From contig CP085828.1 in assembly GCA_020809705.1 (NCBI GenBank), positions 1,302,001 through 1,366,000 on the forward strand: a DNA stretch of 64,000 bases. Reading direction: 5' to 3'. This document shows positions 11,452 to 23,710 of this stretch, piece after piece; the first letter of the stretch is position 1, and each line of letters opens with the position of its first letter. The notes under the pieces were generated by a model. The model saw only the letters and a program-made list of their open reading frames with translations, searched no databases and had not been told where the DNA came from. The translations under genes were made by a program, and so were the position numbers. Origin of the DNA: Calonectria ilicicola (taxonomy: Eukaryota; Ascomycota; Sordariomycetes; Hypocreales; Nectriaceae).

Positions 11452-12014
11452 TTCTCTGTAGTTTTATCGTGATGGCTGATGATTTGATCGGGTTGAAATG
11501 CCCACGCATCGATGTTGCAAAAGGTCGCAACCTGCGCGTTGGATTTGCCGACTGCGTCATCATGCGCAAAGGATTCTTCTCTTAATGCAATATTGAGAAT
11601 GAACTATCCCTGATAGATAAAACCAGTCAGCTGGTCAGTTGATGTTTGGGGGCGGCAGGGTTTATTGCGCTTTGTTTTGATAAAAGGTTTCTGGTAGGTT
11701 GGGGAGTTGCACTTTGGTAGCCTTGTTTTTTTCGTTGTGGCTGAATGCAGTTATTGTACAAGTACGAGAACGGACGAAATAGTTTTATCTAACTTGCGAA
11801 ACTAGACTTTAGAAGGGAAAGAAGAGATTGAATATTATTGGTATCAATGTATTGCTATTGAAGCCAATGAAATGGAGGAGGATATAGAATCTTGCTTTCC
11901 TTACTATGGTCCTCATCCTCCCTCGCTGACAAGCACAGGCATGAAACGAATCCCGCATTGGCATCAAGTTTAAAAAAAAATACAAAAAGATAAGTGGTCA
12001 ACCGACCTTGAGCC
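11452..12014. other. AT-rich region upstream of the NLR-like gene
   Basis: Promoter-side flank of the NB-ARC/TPR gene, relatively AT-rich. I found no convincing exon here that would supply the missing N-terminal effector domain, although a short minus-strand open stretch exists at about 11470-11560. Confidence 0.5.
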
Positions 12015-12086
12015 TGCCCCGTACTGGAATCGAACCAGTGATCTTATCATTACTAGTGATACGCTTTACCACTGAGCCAACGGGGC
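12015..12086 (-). tRNA. tRNA-Thr (AGU), copy 3, intronless
   Basis: Reverse complement identical over 72 nt to copy 1, with the same acceptor, anticodon and T-arms and anticodon AGT. T-runs about 20 to 40 nt downstream on the minus strand (A-rich plus-strand sequence just before 12000) provide pol III terminators. Confidence 0.95.
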
Positions 12087-12499
12087 GGTGAGGGCTGGTG
12101 ACGACAATAGCCCCCAAGGAGGCATCGCCATGGGAGAACATGTGCGAAGATTGCGCAAGGTGTTGTTCCTTTGTATGACTACGTCCAATTAGATAATCTA
12201 CTTCATTTGGTTCAATTCTTCCATAGATCATTCTCTTTGCTCAGCATACTATAGAAACATCATATATTGGCCTTTATAACGGAATTTCTTGTCTGGATGT
12301 TGCTTAAGGCTGCACTAATACTTTTCTCCCATAGTCTCGGGCTTATACACCTCAGTACAGTCACAGTGGGAAAAACAATATATGCAAAGTGATGTAGTCA
12401 AAGACTTCCTCATTAGGAAAGTCGCAATGGTATCATTAATCAAATCAATAACTTCAACATGTTCTCATCATCCATTCATACCTGCCAACGCCACCATTT
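12087..12499. other. Spacer between tRNA-Thr and the permease 3' end
   Basis: AT-rich non-coding interval that would hold the 3' UTR of the permease gene. No feature recognised. Confidence 0.5.
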
Positions 12500-14282
12500 T
12501 TAAAAGTTCGGCTTTACCATACCATCAGACACCTTGGGGTTCCCGGTAACATGCTCCTCGTCATATGTTGGGCTATCAGAGTTGTAGGCTACTCGGACAT
12601 CATCCATGTCGCCGCCGACCTCCATCCATCGGTCGCTTGTAGCAGGGACAGGGAAGAGCTTGCATAGGAGCCAGTACATGCCAAGAGCAATGCCGAAGCC
12701 GAAAAAGTAGTTGAGGTTGTAGATATATGTGGCACCGATAGGCACATCAGTACCAACAGCGCCTGCGAAACCAACAACGTTGATGAGAATACCGGCAATG
12801 TAGGCAACATAACCGCGCCAGTTGACACCGTAAGTGTAGTAGTAAGGGCCAGAGCTGCGAGCGTCGTAAAGCTCCTTAATCTCAAGGTAACCCTTTCGAA
12901 CCAAATAGTAATCCGACACCATGACTCCGGCAATTGAGCTCAGGAACACACTATAGGCGGACAGATAAGTGGTAAATTGGTTGCTGTCGGTGAGAAGCTT
13001 GTAAGGGCACATGGCTAGACCGATTGCGGCGCAGACGTATCCACCTCGGCGGATGTTGATGTATCGAGGGAAAAGGGCAGTCATATCGGTTCCGGCCGAG
13101 ACAGAGTTGGCGGCGATGTTGGTACCAAGCTGAGCCAGAGCGAATGCGGCAGAGATGATGAAAACGCCAAAACGCTGGGCTGAACCGCCGTCATCAACAA
13201 ACTTCTCAAGAAGATCAAGGGGGTCCCAAATTGCCTCGTTGTAGATAACAGCTGAAGAAGACGAGACAATAATACCAATAAAAGAGGTAATGGCGAAACC
13301 GAAGGGGATAGTAATCATTTGAGACCAGACGGCGTCACTAGGCTTGCGAGCAAATCGGGAAAAGTCACTGCCGTTGACGATCAGGGTGGCAAAGTTGGCG
13401 ATGGAAGACATGATGCCCTTGACGATTTCCCATGCGAGGTCACTGCCGTGGATGGTGTTCTTCTGCTTAACAATAGGACCAATGCCTCCAGCACGAGAGA
13501 CAGCCCAGGCGAGGAAAGCAATTCCGGCGCAAGGGACGATGTAGGCCTTGACGGTGAAGAGGTGACGAATTTTGTGGACCGGGAACCAGATAGCCGGGAG
13601 AGAGCAAAGCCAGAAGAGAAAGAATGAGACAAAATCGGCGGTAGTCGTTCCAGAATTTTCGCTAAAGGTGTTGGGAATGCGATCTCGGTCCCAAGCCTTC
13701 CAGATTGATCGGATCATGAGATAGACGCAGTGTCCGCCAATGTAGCTCTGAACTCCGTACCAGACACAAGCTAAGTAGATATTAGAATATTGTCAAAACC
13801 GATGGGATTTGAAGATATGTGCTTACCCATGGCGGCGCGGTTAAAGACTGGCCACAGACTGCCCCAGATACCAAAGGAAGATCGATTGGCAACGGGGAAA
13901 CCGATGTGGTACATACCACCGAAACGTGCGTTCATGGCCACAAAGATACCAGTGATGGTGTAGCCAATCCAGACACAAATCCAAGCCTGCCACCATGACA
14001 AACCACCAACGATCATGGACGAAGAAATCATCCATGTGTTAATGTTGAAGGAGTCGGCAACCCAGAAACCGACAAAATTCCAGGCTCCCCATTGACGACG
14101 CTCCTTCTCGACGGGCTTCAAATCATGGTTGGTGAGCTGGGGGAAGAAGTGTGTTAGTGTTTTTCTAAAAGTCTTCTTTCTGTATCACATCTTCGTACCA
14201 TCAGCTGGGTGGCGGTCAAGCCAGGCTCCGATTCAACGGCCAGCTTATCCGCCACCTTTCTTAGTCGAGCACCAGAACCCAT
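12500..14282 (-). CDS. NCS1 (Fur-type) uracil/allantoin permease
   Basis: Three exons: 14282-14199, 14136-13827 and 13770-12500, giving 554 residues. Introns are 62 and 56 nt. The start ATG at 14282 opens a 28-residue exon that joins in phase to [19 protein letters not shown], the hallmark N-terminus of Fur-family nucleobase:cation symporters. About 12 membrane spans follow, with the span-1 signature [13 protein letters not shown] and [13 protein letters not shown] across intron 2. The length matches fungal FurA-G proteins (about 540-560). It should import uracil, allantoin, uridine or a related purine/pyrimidine at the plasma membrane with H+. Which substrate cannot be decided by eye, and no catabolic gene is adjacent. 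Confidence 0.92.
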
Positions 14283-17200
14283 TTTGGTGGTTTGGGAAGA
14301 GGGTAGGGAAAAATTGGAAGCTTCAAAGAAGCGCAAGGGAGACAATTCCTCAACAAACGCTATACGGAGTGTATAGACGTTCTTTGTATGTCAGGAAGAG
14401 ATCAATGACGTGGGCCTGCAGGAGGGGGCTGGCCAGAATGTCACTGAGACGTAAAGATATCAATGGCCGGCTGTGTCAAGTAGAGCACCGCAGCTTTTGA
14501 GGAGTCCCCGCTAGTTTCATCCGGAGGCCAAGTTTGTTCGGGAGGGACAGCGATCGGTATTTATCCTTGATGCACGGGGGATCCCTCTGGGGAACGCCTC
14601 CACAAGATGTAAACGGTGTATCAACCAAATTGGTTATCTACCCTGGTGATCTCGACCGGTTGTTTGCGATAACAAGCCGAGCAGCAAGGTAAGTGGGCCG
14701 CCGCCGGCCGTCATGACCCAGGCCATGGCTGCATTGGGGGGAGTGTGAATGGGCCACGAGGGCGCCGGCGGTGTTAGAGACACGGTACGTATCGGGCAAT
14801 ATGTCACCAGTCCAAGGACCTAAAGTTGCCTAGGCCAGCGCGTGCTAGGCTTGCGAGGGCAAGCAGATTGAGAGCTTTGCTGCACGGTCCAAGAAGATGC
14901 CTGCGTCTCAGGCATGGGCATTGGGCGAGAAGCGAGGGGGAAAAACCATTCGATCCAGGTGTGTGCACCCCCACCTGGACCCTGGGATCCTGAGGCTTTA
15001 ATGGCAGAGGCGCGGTATCGTTGCAAGCCGTCATCTCGTTCGCGCAGATGCTGGTACAGGATGCTGGTACAAGATGCTGGCAAAGCGTCATGGTTTCCCG
15101 CTCCGTCAGCCGGGGGCAGCCCTCTAGTGGCAACCTTGCCACCTCTGGCGCCGGTAATGGCCTGTCTTGGCTGCTGGAGTTGGGTTTTCGGTATGCCATC
15201 GTGGGTGGCCCTCCCCCAGGATTCACCCGCAGGCCACTAACTTATCAGTGCACCATCCCATGCAAGAGAGACGGCTTCCCCGTGTGGGCGCATTCGCGGC
15301 CCTGCCATTGGCCGGTGCAGCAACTCCTCGGAGGTCTTATCAGCACCTTGGCCCAACTTTGATAACACAACGTTGCATCTGGCCTGGTTAGTTTATCGCT
15401 TCTATCGCGCTGCAGATGAGATTGAGGGTACTTATTACTCGATCTCATCGAGTCAACCTACTCAAGCATATTTCCAACACCCAAAGCCACGTTCTGCACT
15501 ATTCCGATTTTCGCCCACCAGGGCTTGGGTTGCGGCATATCGACGCTTCAAAGATCCCGCTAGTCTTTCAGCCTTTGCTCCGGTCACCTTTGGACGCCAC
15601 ATCCGTTCTAGAGTCCCAGCACACCTCCGAATTACTGATCAAAGTGGTGCAATTGGCTCTGTTGTTTATCTTACATCCAAATAGTTCCATCTAGAGCTTT
15701 CCTACCTTGCTTTTTTACTTGAAGTCGTGATGTCATTACCATTGCCAGTCCGCTGGTGGCTTGCTACATTATCTCAATAGTCGAAAACACTGATATGAAG
15801 TTAATAGCTCGGCACCTTCGCTTGACAGCTAATTCCTGGCCCCCTTGGCCAAATTTGGTGATGCAAATGTGTCAGCGGGCAACCGCCTGTCGTTTTTCTT
15901 AGACCTCGGTTTGGATTGGATCCGAATGTCCGGTTCTTCCCCATCCTACAGAGACCCTCATCAATTGGAGCCATTGCCGATAAATTCTCATACGACTGTT
16001 ATTTCTATGGAATATCAATAATTGACGGGGTTGGGCCAGTGTCCCCGGCTCACGGCACCAATGGCACCAGCGGCCAGCTCCGTGTGTATTTATGGAGGGA
16101 AACCCCCCTCTGCTACGATGCATCTCGGAAGAATGATTGCATGCATGCAATGTGGGACTACCACTTTCACTGTGCTAATTGGCCCTTGTACTTTTTAGCC
16201 AGGCCATTTGATAATTTTTGTTTGTGATCTTACCCGAGGATGTTTTTTTCGATGCATGTACGAGAAAAACAAGGAATAATAACCGATGTAGAGGGGAATC
16301 TTTTCATCTTTTGTTCAATGCATGTTCTGTTCAATTGGTTTTCTATTTTCACATTCTACTATCAGTATTCAATATTACAAATTCAATTCGAAAATCGGAT
16401 GCCATGAGCAAAGTTTCGTTATTTCCGTTTACTTCTTCACACGGTATAATGCAAGCCCGAATTCTATTCTAGCAATGCTTCACAACAATGTCACCTCTAT
16501 TTTGGTGCCTGCCAAAGGAACGTGTGCGCATCTAGCTTGGTTCTTGATGCATGATTACGTACAGGTAGCTCAGCTGGGGCAGATGTTCGCGACGGGCTGT
16601 TGAATATTCCTGAATCTGTGAGCCAAAACCTGGAGGCTCGGCCTGCATGAGGAACTCGTGCGCTGGCAAGGCAACTTCCTGCTAATGCATTGCATGCATG
16701 TATTTTGGGATGTGATTTCCCTTGAGATTCCTGTCATGGGACACAATAACTGGGCTACACGGTAGCTCGCGGCGAATTGACCCTTTAGGGCACATGCAGC
16801 AGAAACGCCAATTTTGGCATCGAGCACGGTGAGTTTATTATGTTGGGATGCGATAACTCGAAGACAGTTAGAACCAGCATTGGCCCATCTGGATGAAACG
16901 CCTGTCCCAAAGCAGAGGACCCTAGGTGCAGGCGAGCTTACCTTACCCATATCCCACGAGGGGACCAGGCTGTCGGTACCTGGGCGATCCTTAGCGTGAT
17001 GGATATGTATCTTTGCAAATTCTCCTGTTGGTGTCGAAAGGCAGAGAGTGCATGCGACGGGGACGATTGTTGGCGAGCTTGTGTCACCGCCTCGTCGGCA
17101 TGGACACCCAGACAGGAAAGCTAAAACTGGAGGTGAGGAGGCATCCTCCACTTTTTCGCACAGGCATTGATTGCTGGCGGCGAGTTAGGATGAAAGCCGG

Positions 17201-17666
17201 GTTGGGTATCATTGGATAGGCCAGGGGAAACATGAATTCTGCCTTGTTTCTTTGCTGGATATGGGCGGTTCTTTAATTTTCGTCATCTAAAACACAATAA
17301 CACCCAATGTACTGAACTGTACGTGGGCCCTGAAGCACGCACACCACAGCAGGCGACACGTGAAAATTGCCCCGCCATCGTCATCACAAAAAAGCTGGCG
17401 CCTACAAGCACAACTTCACTGGACCGTGCACTGGGCACTCAGCTCGCAGCAGGTCCAACCACTGGGCCAGCCCCACTTCTTTTTTCTGTTTCCTCCCCCA
17501 CTATCCAATCCCGCTCCCCGCCAACACCAACCTAACGCCAAGTTCATCACCATCATCCTCCTTCACCTTCACACCCTTCTCCCCTCCCGGTTGCGAGTCT
17601 CCTCCCTTCCTCCCTCCAATCCACCTCCATTATCCACCACACCCCGAAGCCGCAGCTGTCGCAATC
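14283..17666. other. 3.4-kb gene-free region between permease and importin
   Basis: Separates two divergent genes. It contains a 13-nt tandem repeat (15047-15085), a cluster of seven ATGCAT palindromes (16118-16699) and a CT-rich stretch just before the importin start (about 17540-17640). Open frames such as 16570-17151 (minus) show no domain or natural composition. It presumably holds both promoters. Confidence 0.6.
15047..15085. repeat. Three 13-nt tandem copies (GATGCTGGTACAR type)
   Basis: Units at 15047-15059, 15060-15072 and 15073-15085. The first two differ at only one position; the third diverges in its second half. Non-coding context. Confidence 0.7.
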
Positions 17667-20600
17667 ATGGAGGAACAGCTGGTGCAGCTTCTGGCCAACA
17701 CCCAGCTCCCCGAGCAGGCGCCCCGCCAGCAGGCCGAGAGTGAGCTCAAGCGCGCCAGCACCAATCCTGCCTTCCCCGTCTCTCTCGCCAACGTTGCCTC
17801 CCACACTTCTATCGACACCAGCATTCGACAGGCTGCCCTCAGCACTCTTCGATTATTCATCGAGTCTAACTGGAGCACCGATGATGACACCAACGAGCCC
17901 CAGATTCCCATCGCCGACGATGCCCGTCTCCAGCTGAAGCAGATTTTGCTAGACCTTGCCTTGAGTCCCGAGGAAGACCGCAAAGTCAAGATTGCCGCTA
18001 GGTATGGCATATAAGCCTTTGAACTTGTTCCGTGTCAACTTTTGGTCTAACAAGTCGTCACCGACAGTTACGCGGTCGGCAAGATTGCCATCCATGATTT
18101 CCCCGAAAACTGGCCTAACCTGCTGCCTACCGTCCTCGGCATTGTCTCCACTGGCAACGATACGCAGCTCCACGGAGCATTGAGAGTTCTTAACGACCTT
18201 GTCGAAGAGAGCGTGAGCGAGGAGCAATTCTTCTCCATGGCTCGTGATATCGCCAAGGGCCTAACCGAGGTGGCCCTCAACGAGAACCGAAAGCCGATGC
18301 TACGAGCCCTCGCCATCTCCATTTTCCGCGGTTGCTTCGAATTGATGAACATGATCAAGGAGGACCATGCCAAGGAGGTTAAGGCCTTTGCTGAAGAGCT
18401 GCTACAGCAGTGGAACCCCTTTTTCGTCACGGTTCTCAAGAGCCGCCTCCCAGAGACTGACCTTTCTGGGGGTAGCCAACCTGATGCTTGGAGCAACATC
18501 ATTGCTCTAAAGCTCCAGGTTGTCAAGACTTTGTTGCGAATCCGCCGAGTATTTCCTACTCTGCTCCTCCCTCAAAGCACTACATTTTTCAGCGCTGTTT
18601 GGGAGGAACTCACTCTGATGCAGGCTGCCCACGAGGAACTTTACATCAAGAACGACGCCCAAGGAAGATTGGAAGATTCTGACAGCCTTCCATACACCCT
18701 GGACTTTCTCATCCTGGAGGAGCTAGATTTCTTGAACCAGTGCTTCCGTGCTGCTCCTGTACAGGCTGAGCTCGATGGCCAGCTTCAGGCACATGCCTCT
18801 GCCCAGGATGTCCCATGGATGATGGAGATTATGAAGATGCTTGTCTCCTATTCCCGCGTTACTCGGGAAGAGGAGGAACTCTGGGATATCGACTGCTCCC
18901 TGTACCTGGCTGAGGAAACCTCTGTTACAGCCAACTACACAGCTCGAACTGCCGCTGGAGATTTGTTGATCAAGATGGGTGAGTGGTTTGACCAGAAGAC
19001 TATCGATGGGCTTTTTGGTTATACAAAGACTCTCTTCACTGGTGAGGGTGTATCCTGGCGGGACCAAGAGGCTGCCCTTTACCTCTTTGTCATGCTGGCA
19101 AGCGACTTCCAGGATATGGGCAAGCCTATCCCCGATCCAGTTGCTCACGCCTACCTGGAACTGGTCGATCTTGCCATCAACCGTGCTGATGAGCCTCTTC
19201 TTCGTGCTCGAGGTTACCTTGTTGCTGGCGTTCTGAGTCGTGCTTTCGAGACCCCACCGACGCTTCTAGATCGTGTTGTCCAGTCGATTAACCATGAGGA
19301 GTCTGAGGTCGTTCAGGTCGCATGCATCAAGGCCGCCGAGGAGCTGATCAACGCTGGACGTGTCACTCCCGACCGCCAGGTGCCAATCATCACTGCTATC
19401 CAGTCATACATGAACGGCAAGGACCCTAGTGAGATGGAGGATGCGGATGAGCTCCTTGTTACCCTGGCTGAGGCTCTTCGTGCTGTTATTTGCCTGGATA
19501 CTAGGATTTCTCTCTCCAATGATGTGCAATCCATTGACCTTCTATTTATGCTTGCAAAACTGGGCGCTAGCAACTTCCAGGTTACAATGTTGGTCACTGA
19601 GGCTATCGAAGCCATCGTGCGCGCCTTGGCAGACCCGGCTTCATATGCTGCTCTCTGTGCCAAGATTGTACCTACCTTGACTGGTGCTTTTGATGTGGCT
19701 GACTTAACAGAGGACAACCCGCTTGTTACCGTAAGTTGATTTGCTTGATTGATTCGGGGCTTGAACTGATGATCTTTAGGTTGCTACTGAGCTGCTCGCT
19801 GTCTTGGTTGAAAACGGATCGGAGCCTCTGCCACAAGGATTCGTCGCAGCAATCTTCCCCAAGCTGAACCGCCTTCTGATGGAGTCAACGGAAGGTGAGG
19901 TACTCCGACCCGGTTCAGAGACGGTCAAATACATCCTCCAGCATGACCACCAACAAGTCCTCGGTTGGCAAGACGGCAATGGCCGCTCCGGCTTGGAGGT
20001 CTGCCTGCACATTATTGACCGACTTCTTGGCACTTCCATCGAGGACAACTCTGCGTCTGAGGTGGGAGGACTTGCTGCCGAGCTCGTTGAGAAGGCTGGC
20101 CAGGATCGTCTAGGACCTTTCCTTCCTCAACTCCTCCAGGCTGTCGCGACCAGACTTGCCACTGCTCAAGCTGCCGCATTCATCCAATCTCTTATTCTTG
20201 TCTTTGCACGACTGTCTCTCTCCGGTGCCCATGATGTGGTAGAATTCTTGAGCCAGATTCAAATCAATGGCGAGAGCGGACTGCAGGTTGTGTTGGCCAA
20301 GTGGCTGGAGAATTCCGTCAACTTTGCTGGATATGATGAGATTCGATTGAAGTGAGTATCTTGCATCGAAATTCGTTCTTCTTTACTAACATCACTGTAG
20401 TGTCATTGCCCTATCTAAGCTGTACTCCCTCAACGACGCTCGAGTCGCCCAGACCAACGTCAAGGGCGACCTGATTGTTAACAATAATGACGGCATGATC
20501 AAGACGCGCTCTCGCGCCAAGAAGAGTATGTTTCCAACACCAGGTAAAATTCCAACTGCAGACTCGGCTTTAAACCAACTCTGCACCCAATATACCCAGA

Positions 20601-21031
20601 AAGAATAGTAAGCTAACATAAATTCCGAAACACCAGACCCCGACCAATACACCATTGTTCCTGCACCGCTCAAGATTGTCAAGGTACTGATCGAAGAACT
20701 TGTGTCGGCATCTGGTGCTCGAGCTGCTGCCAACGCTGCTGCCGCTGCTGTTGCATCTGCTCAGTTTGAAGATGAGGACCATGATGACGACGGATGGGAG
20801 GACGAGGATGACACCCTTGACCTCAGCCTTGGTGGCACCAAGGCTGATCTCATGTCCTTCATGGAGAGCGGCGGTCAACGGCAGCGAGACGATGAGACAC
20901 AACGTTACCTCACCGAATTCTTTGTGAGCTGCGGCCGAGAGAACGTGGCCAACTTCCAGAACTGGTACAACTTGCTCTCGGAGGACGAGCAGACAAAGCT
21001 GAATGAGGTGGCCAACTCAGCGGCACAATAG
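17667..21031 (+). CDS. KAP114: Importin-9 / Kap114-type karyopherin beta
   Basis: Five exons: 17667-18001, 18068-19730, 19780-20351, 20401-20525 and 20637-21031, giving 1029 residues. This is close to yeast Kap114 (about 1000) and human IPO9 (about 1040). The N-terminus (QLLANTQLPEQAPRQQAESE) is an importin-beta N-terminal domain. SYAVGKIAIHDFPENWP, spanning intron 1, is the conserved second HEAT repeat, and the rest is helical repeats. An acidic loop near the C-terminus (FEDEDHDDDGWEDEDD) is typical of this subfamily. Expected job: nuclear import of histones H2A-H2B, TBP and similar cargo, with release by Ran-GTP. The frame is open upstream of 17667, but this ATG matches the family N-terminus. 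It converges with the PI31 gene. Confidence 0.94.
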
Positions 21032-21658
21032 GAAGGGCCTGCGGGATCGAGCACCGGGGTCCCGTTGACGCAACCCGAGACAACAGGGTCTGCCCGTATG
21101 CGACACCTGCGGAAAATGCAGTTTTGATGCAGCGGCGAGGTGTGATCTGAGAGTAATATTAGGACGAAGAGAAGCTCCCAAAAGAAAAAAGAAAAGAAAA
21201 AGAAGAGGAAAAAAAGGAAACACGGAAGACTCAGGGGAAGGCCTTCAGCTGGCCCTTTGTGAATACTCTGTCTTCTTTTTGGCGAAAAAGAGTAAATAGA
21301 TGCTAGCACCCAAGGGCCGACGTGTACTTCCCTAGCCTAGTTTGACGAATAGACGCGAAATGTTATGTAGTTATGTTACGAGAGAATACAGACAATTAGT
21401 CTTTATCCATATTCTTTTTTCTTTGCAAGAAACCAAAATGTCCTACAGTTGATATATGAACATGTTCACGAGGAAGATGCATGTGCGAGTATTGGAGTTT
21501 TGAATTCAAGTGTGTATTAATTGATTGATCGTATTGGATATAATTCTGGTCATAACCTCGTGAAAAGGCCCGCCTTTCTTTTCTTCCATTTTGTTCCCCT
21601 TCATATCATACAAGCAATGCTCCCCTCGGGTTCAATATTTCCGCCTCAGTTCCTTCTT
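21032..21658. other. Convergent 3' region (importin / PI31)
   Basis: Holds both 3' UTRs. A purine-rich stretch (about 21176-21235) reads as a pyrimidine tract on the minus strand. No coding potential. Confidence 0.6.
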
Positions 21659-22905
21659 TTAGATGATGTCACCACCACCGAATCCGCCTCCACCTCCGCC
21701 AAAACCGCCAAAGGGGTAATTCCCTCGCCCGCTTCCGGGGCCGGGGAATCGAGGACCACCACCAGGGCCAAGGGGATCCCAGCGCGCACCGGGAGGTGCT
21801 TGGGGGTCGTAGCCGCCGGCCGAGCCACCATGTCCACCAAAGAGAGGGTCGTCAAAGGTTGGGTGCATGCCAGATCCGCCTCCGGGGCGGGGCAGGCCGC
21901 CTCCGCCGATGAAGGAGCCTCGAAGGGGATCGTGGGGACCGAGCCCGGGAGGGTTCAAGTCGTCGTGACCAATATTGTAGGGAGAACGACCAGGCATTAC
22001 GAGACCGCGAGGGGGGCGATTCATCTCGAACTCATCCTCGAAGCCCGGAGGAGGAAAGTCACCAACGGGCTGCGGCTGAGGACGGGCCATGTCCGGGAGC
22101 GGGTTTATCGCCGGCGCGGGGATGTGAGGGCCTTGGTCTGGCGACCGGAAGGGGCGGGTCGGGTCCCGGGCCTCCTGCGCACGCCGCTCATCGGTGGCAG
22201 CGGCCTCAGCTTCGGCGGTTTCCTCGTAGCCCTCCCTCTGGAGCTTGGGAATGAGTTTCTGGATAATGTTGACCTTGAGATCGTTGAGGATATCTGAGAA
22301 GACATGTTAGTTGATGGTGCTTCAGATCATGAGGAATTGTCCAACGTACTGGAAATGGCCTCTTCAGAGACAAAAACGTTACGTAGCTTATCTGCGAGGT
22401 CACTGCGGTCTTCCTTGTCCCCATCCATTGTAATGCGAACGGGCAGTTTGCTAGATTGAACGACATCGCGCACCGTCCTCTCGAAGCGATGGATTCTCTC
22501 GTCGCCGACGGCGAGACCACGAATCTCGACTTTACCGCCCATGCGATCTACGCGCATTACAAATTGCATGGCGGATTGCTTGTGGGTATAGACAAAGCTA
22601 AGAGAGCCGAAGCCTGTATTCCACGTGGGTGGGAGTCTTGGTGCGAGGGACTCGCATTCAGCTGCATTACACATGTCAGACGATTGAGAGGCAGGTAAGT
22701 GATGAGAGGGCGGCTTACAGAGCTTCTTTTCTTCATCAAAACCTTGGAGTTTGAAGCCGAGGGCAGCCATGTAGGCGTGGATGAGCAGGGCGATAGCCTC
22801 ATATGATGAGGCAAGATCGGATGAGTCGTCGCCCGGAGCGTGAGTGGGCAGGGCTTCCGCCATGCCTTGGAGGATGGCGGCCGTGCTGAGGGGCGAGTCG
22901 GCCAT
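21659..22905 (-). CDS. Proteasome regulator PI31 (Fub1-like)
   Basis: Three exons: 22905-22719, 22661-22350 and 22293-21659, giving 377 residues; introns 57 and 56 nt. The N-terminal half matches the PI31 N-domain (FP-type fold): SYEAIALLIHAYMAALGF, then PTWNTGFGSLSFVYTHKQS. The C-terminal half is Pro/Gly/Arg-rich, with DDLNPPGLGPHDPLRG, the conserved C-terminal PI31 segment, and a Gly-rich end. PI31/Fub1 binds the 20S proteasome and affects its activity or assembly. Intron 1 is a multiple of three without an in-frame stop, so its retention would add 19 residues. It is divergent from the Rev7 gene. Confidence 0.9.
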
Positions 22906-23710
22906 TGTGCGTGAGAGCTGTATGGAGCTGATGTAGGGAGTTGATGAGTTGATGTAGAGAGTGAATGATGGGATTGACGTTGGTGTATATAGAGTTTAGG
23001 ATGAGGTGTTGATGAGAATGAGGGGCTGCGTCATGAGTTCGGGTGCCTCATCAGCCCTATATGTGGAGTGAGGGGGGCAGTGCTTCAGTGCCTAAGGAGT
23101 TCGTGCTACCGAGGTTTTCTTTTATCTTGCATTGCCCTTGGCCTCAAAAAATTGTTGATTGGTAAGATGAAAATTGTACTAAAGGACTTGAAAGCTAAAT
23201 ACGGGCGCCCGTCATTGGGTTATTCCATTTTCTTAATGGAAGAAGATACCTGTATCAATTACACCCAAAGGAGTGGTTCGTTTTGATGTAAGAGAGTCCT
23301 GCTGTCGCATGTCACTGTAGCATGTCATGGCAGCCTGCAGGCGAGGCCTCACAGGCAGTGCTTAGGTGCCTGGCACCTTGATAGCAGCAACAGGCTGCAT
23401 GCTTGGCAGAGGTGCCCAATGCCCCGATTTCTCACAACCCGATTGAGCAATGCCATTTTTCTTGCTTCATGTAATGCGCCGCTACGTCATCGCAAGCATC
23501 ACCTAATACTAACAAAACCTGAGGTACAAAGCTCCAATGCTCAGAGCTTGGCTGGCTGGCCACGCACGTGACACCGCGTGTTCCCCTCAACGCGAAACCC
23601 CCGTCCGTCACGCTCGCCCACCAGCCAAACCACCAAGGGCACGCATCCGCCACCTGCAGCTTCACGTTTCTTTTTTCTGCTGCCTGTCAGATTCGAGCTG
23701 CAACCATCCC
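22906..23710. promoter_or_regulatory. Divergent promoter region PI31 / Rev7
   Basis: About 0.8 kb between opposite start codons, with several GCCTG/CAGGC-rich inverted motifs at about 23330-23410. Frames extend upstream of the Rev7 ATG (to 23537), but that part is compositionally unlike protein. Confidence 0.5.

Noticed and set aside
14804..15240. Overlapping frames on both strands near 15 kb
   Set aside because: They mirror each other across the same GC-rich DNA and show no domain.
16565..16610. tRNA-like D-arm (GGTAGCTCAGCTGG) at 16.57 kb
   Set aside because: No matching anticodon or T-arm and no acceptor pairing; chance resemblance.
16570..17151. 193-codon minus-strand open frame
   Set aside because: No recognisable domain, Cys/Ser-rich random-looking composition, overlapping frames on the other strand, and it lies in a promoter-like region.
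21521..22297. 258-codon plus-strand frame opposite PI31
   Set aside because: It is the antisense of the Gly/Pro-rich PI31 exon 3; the minus-strand product has clear family homology and consistent introns.
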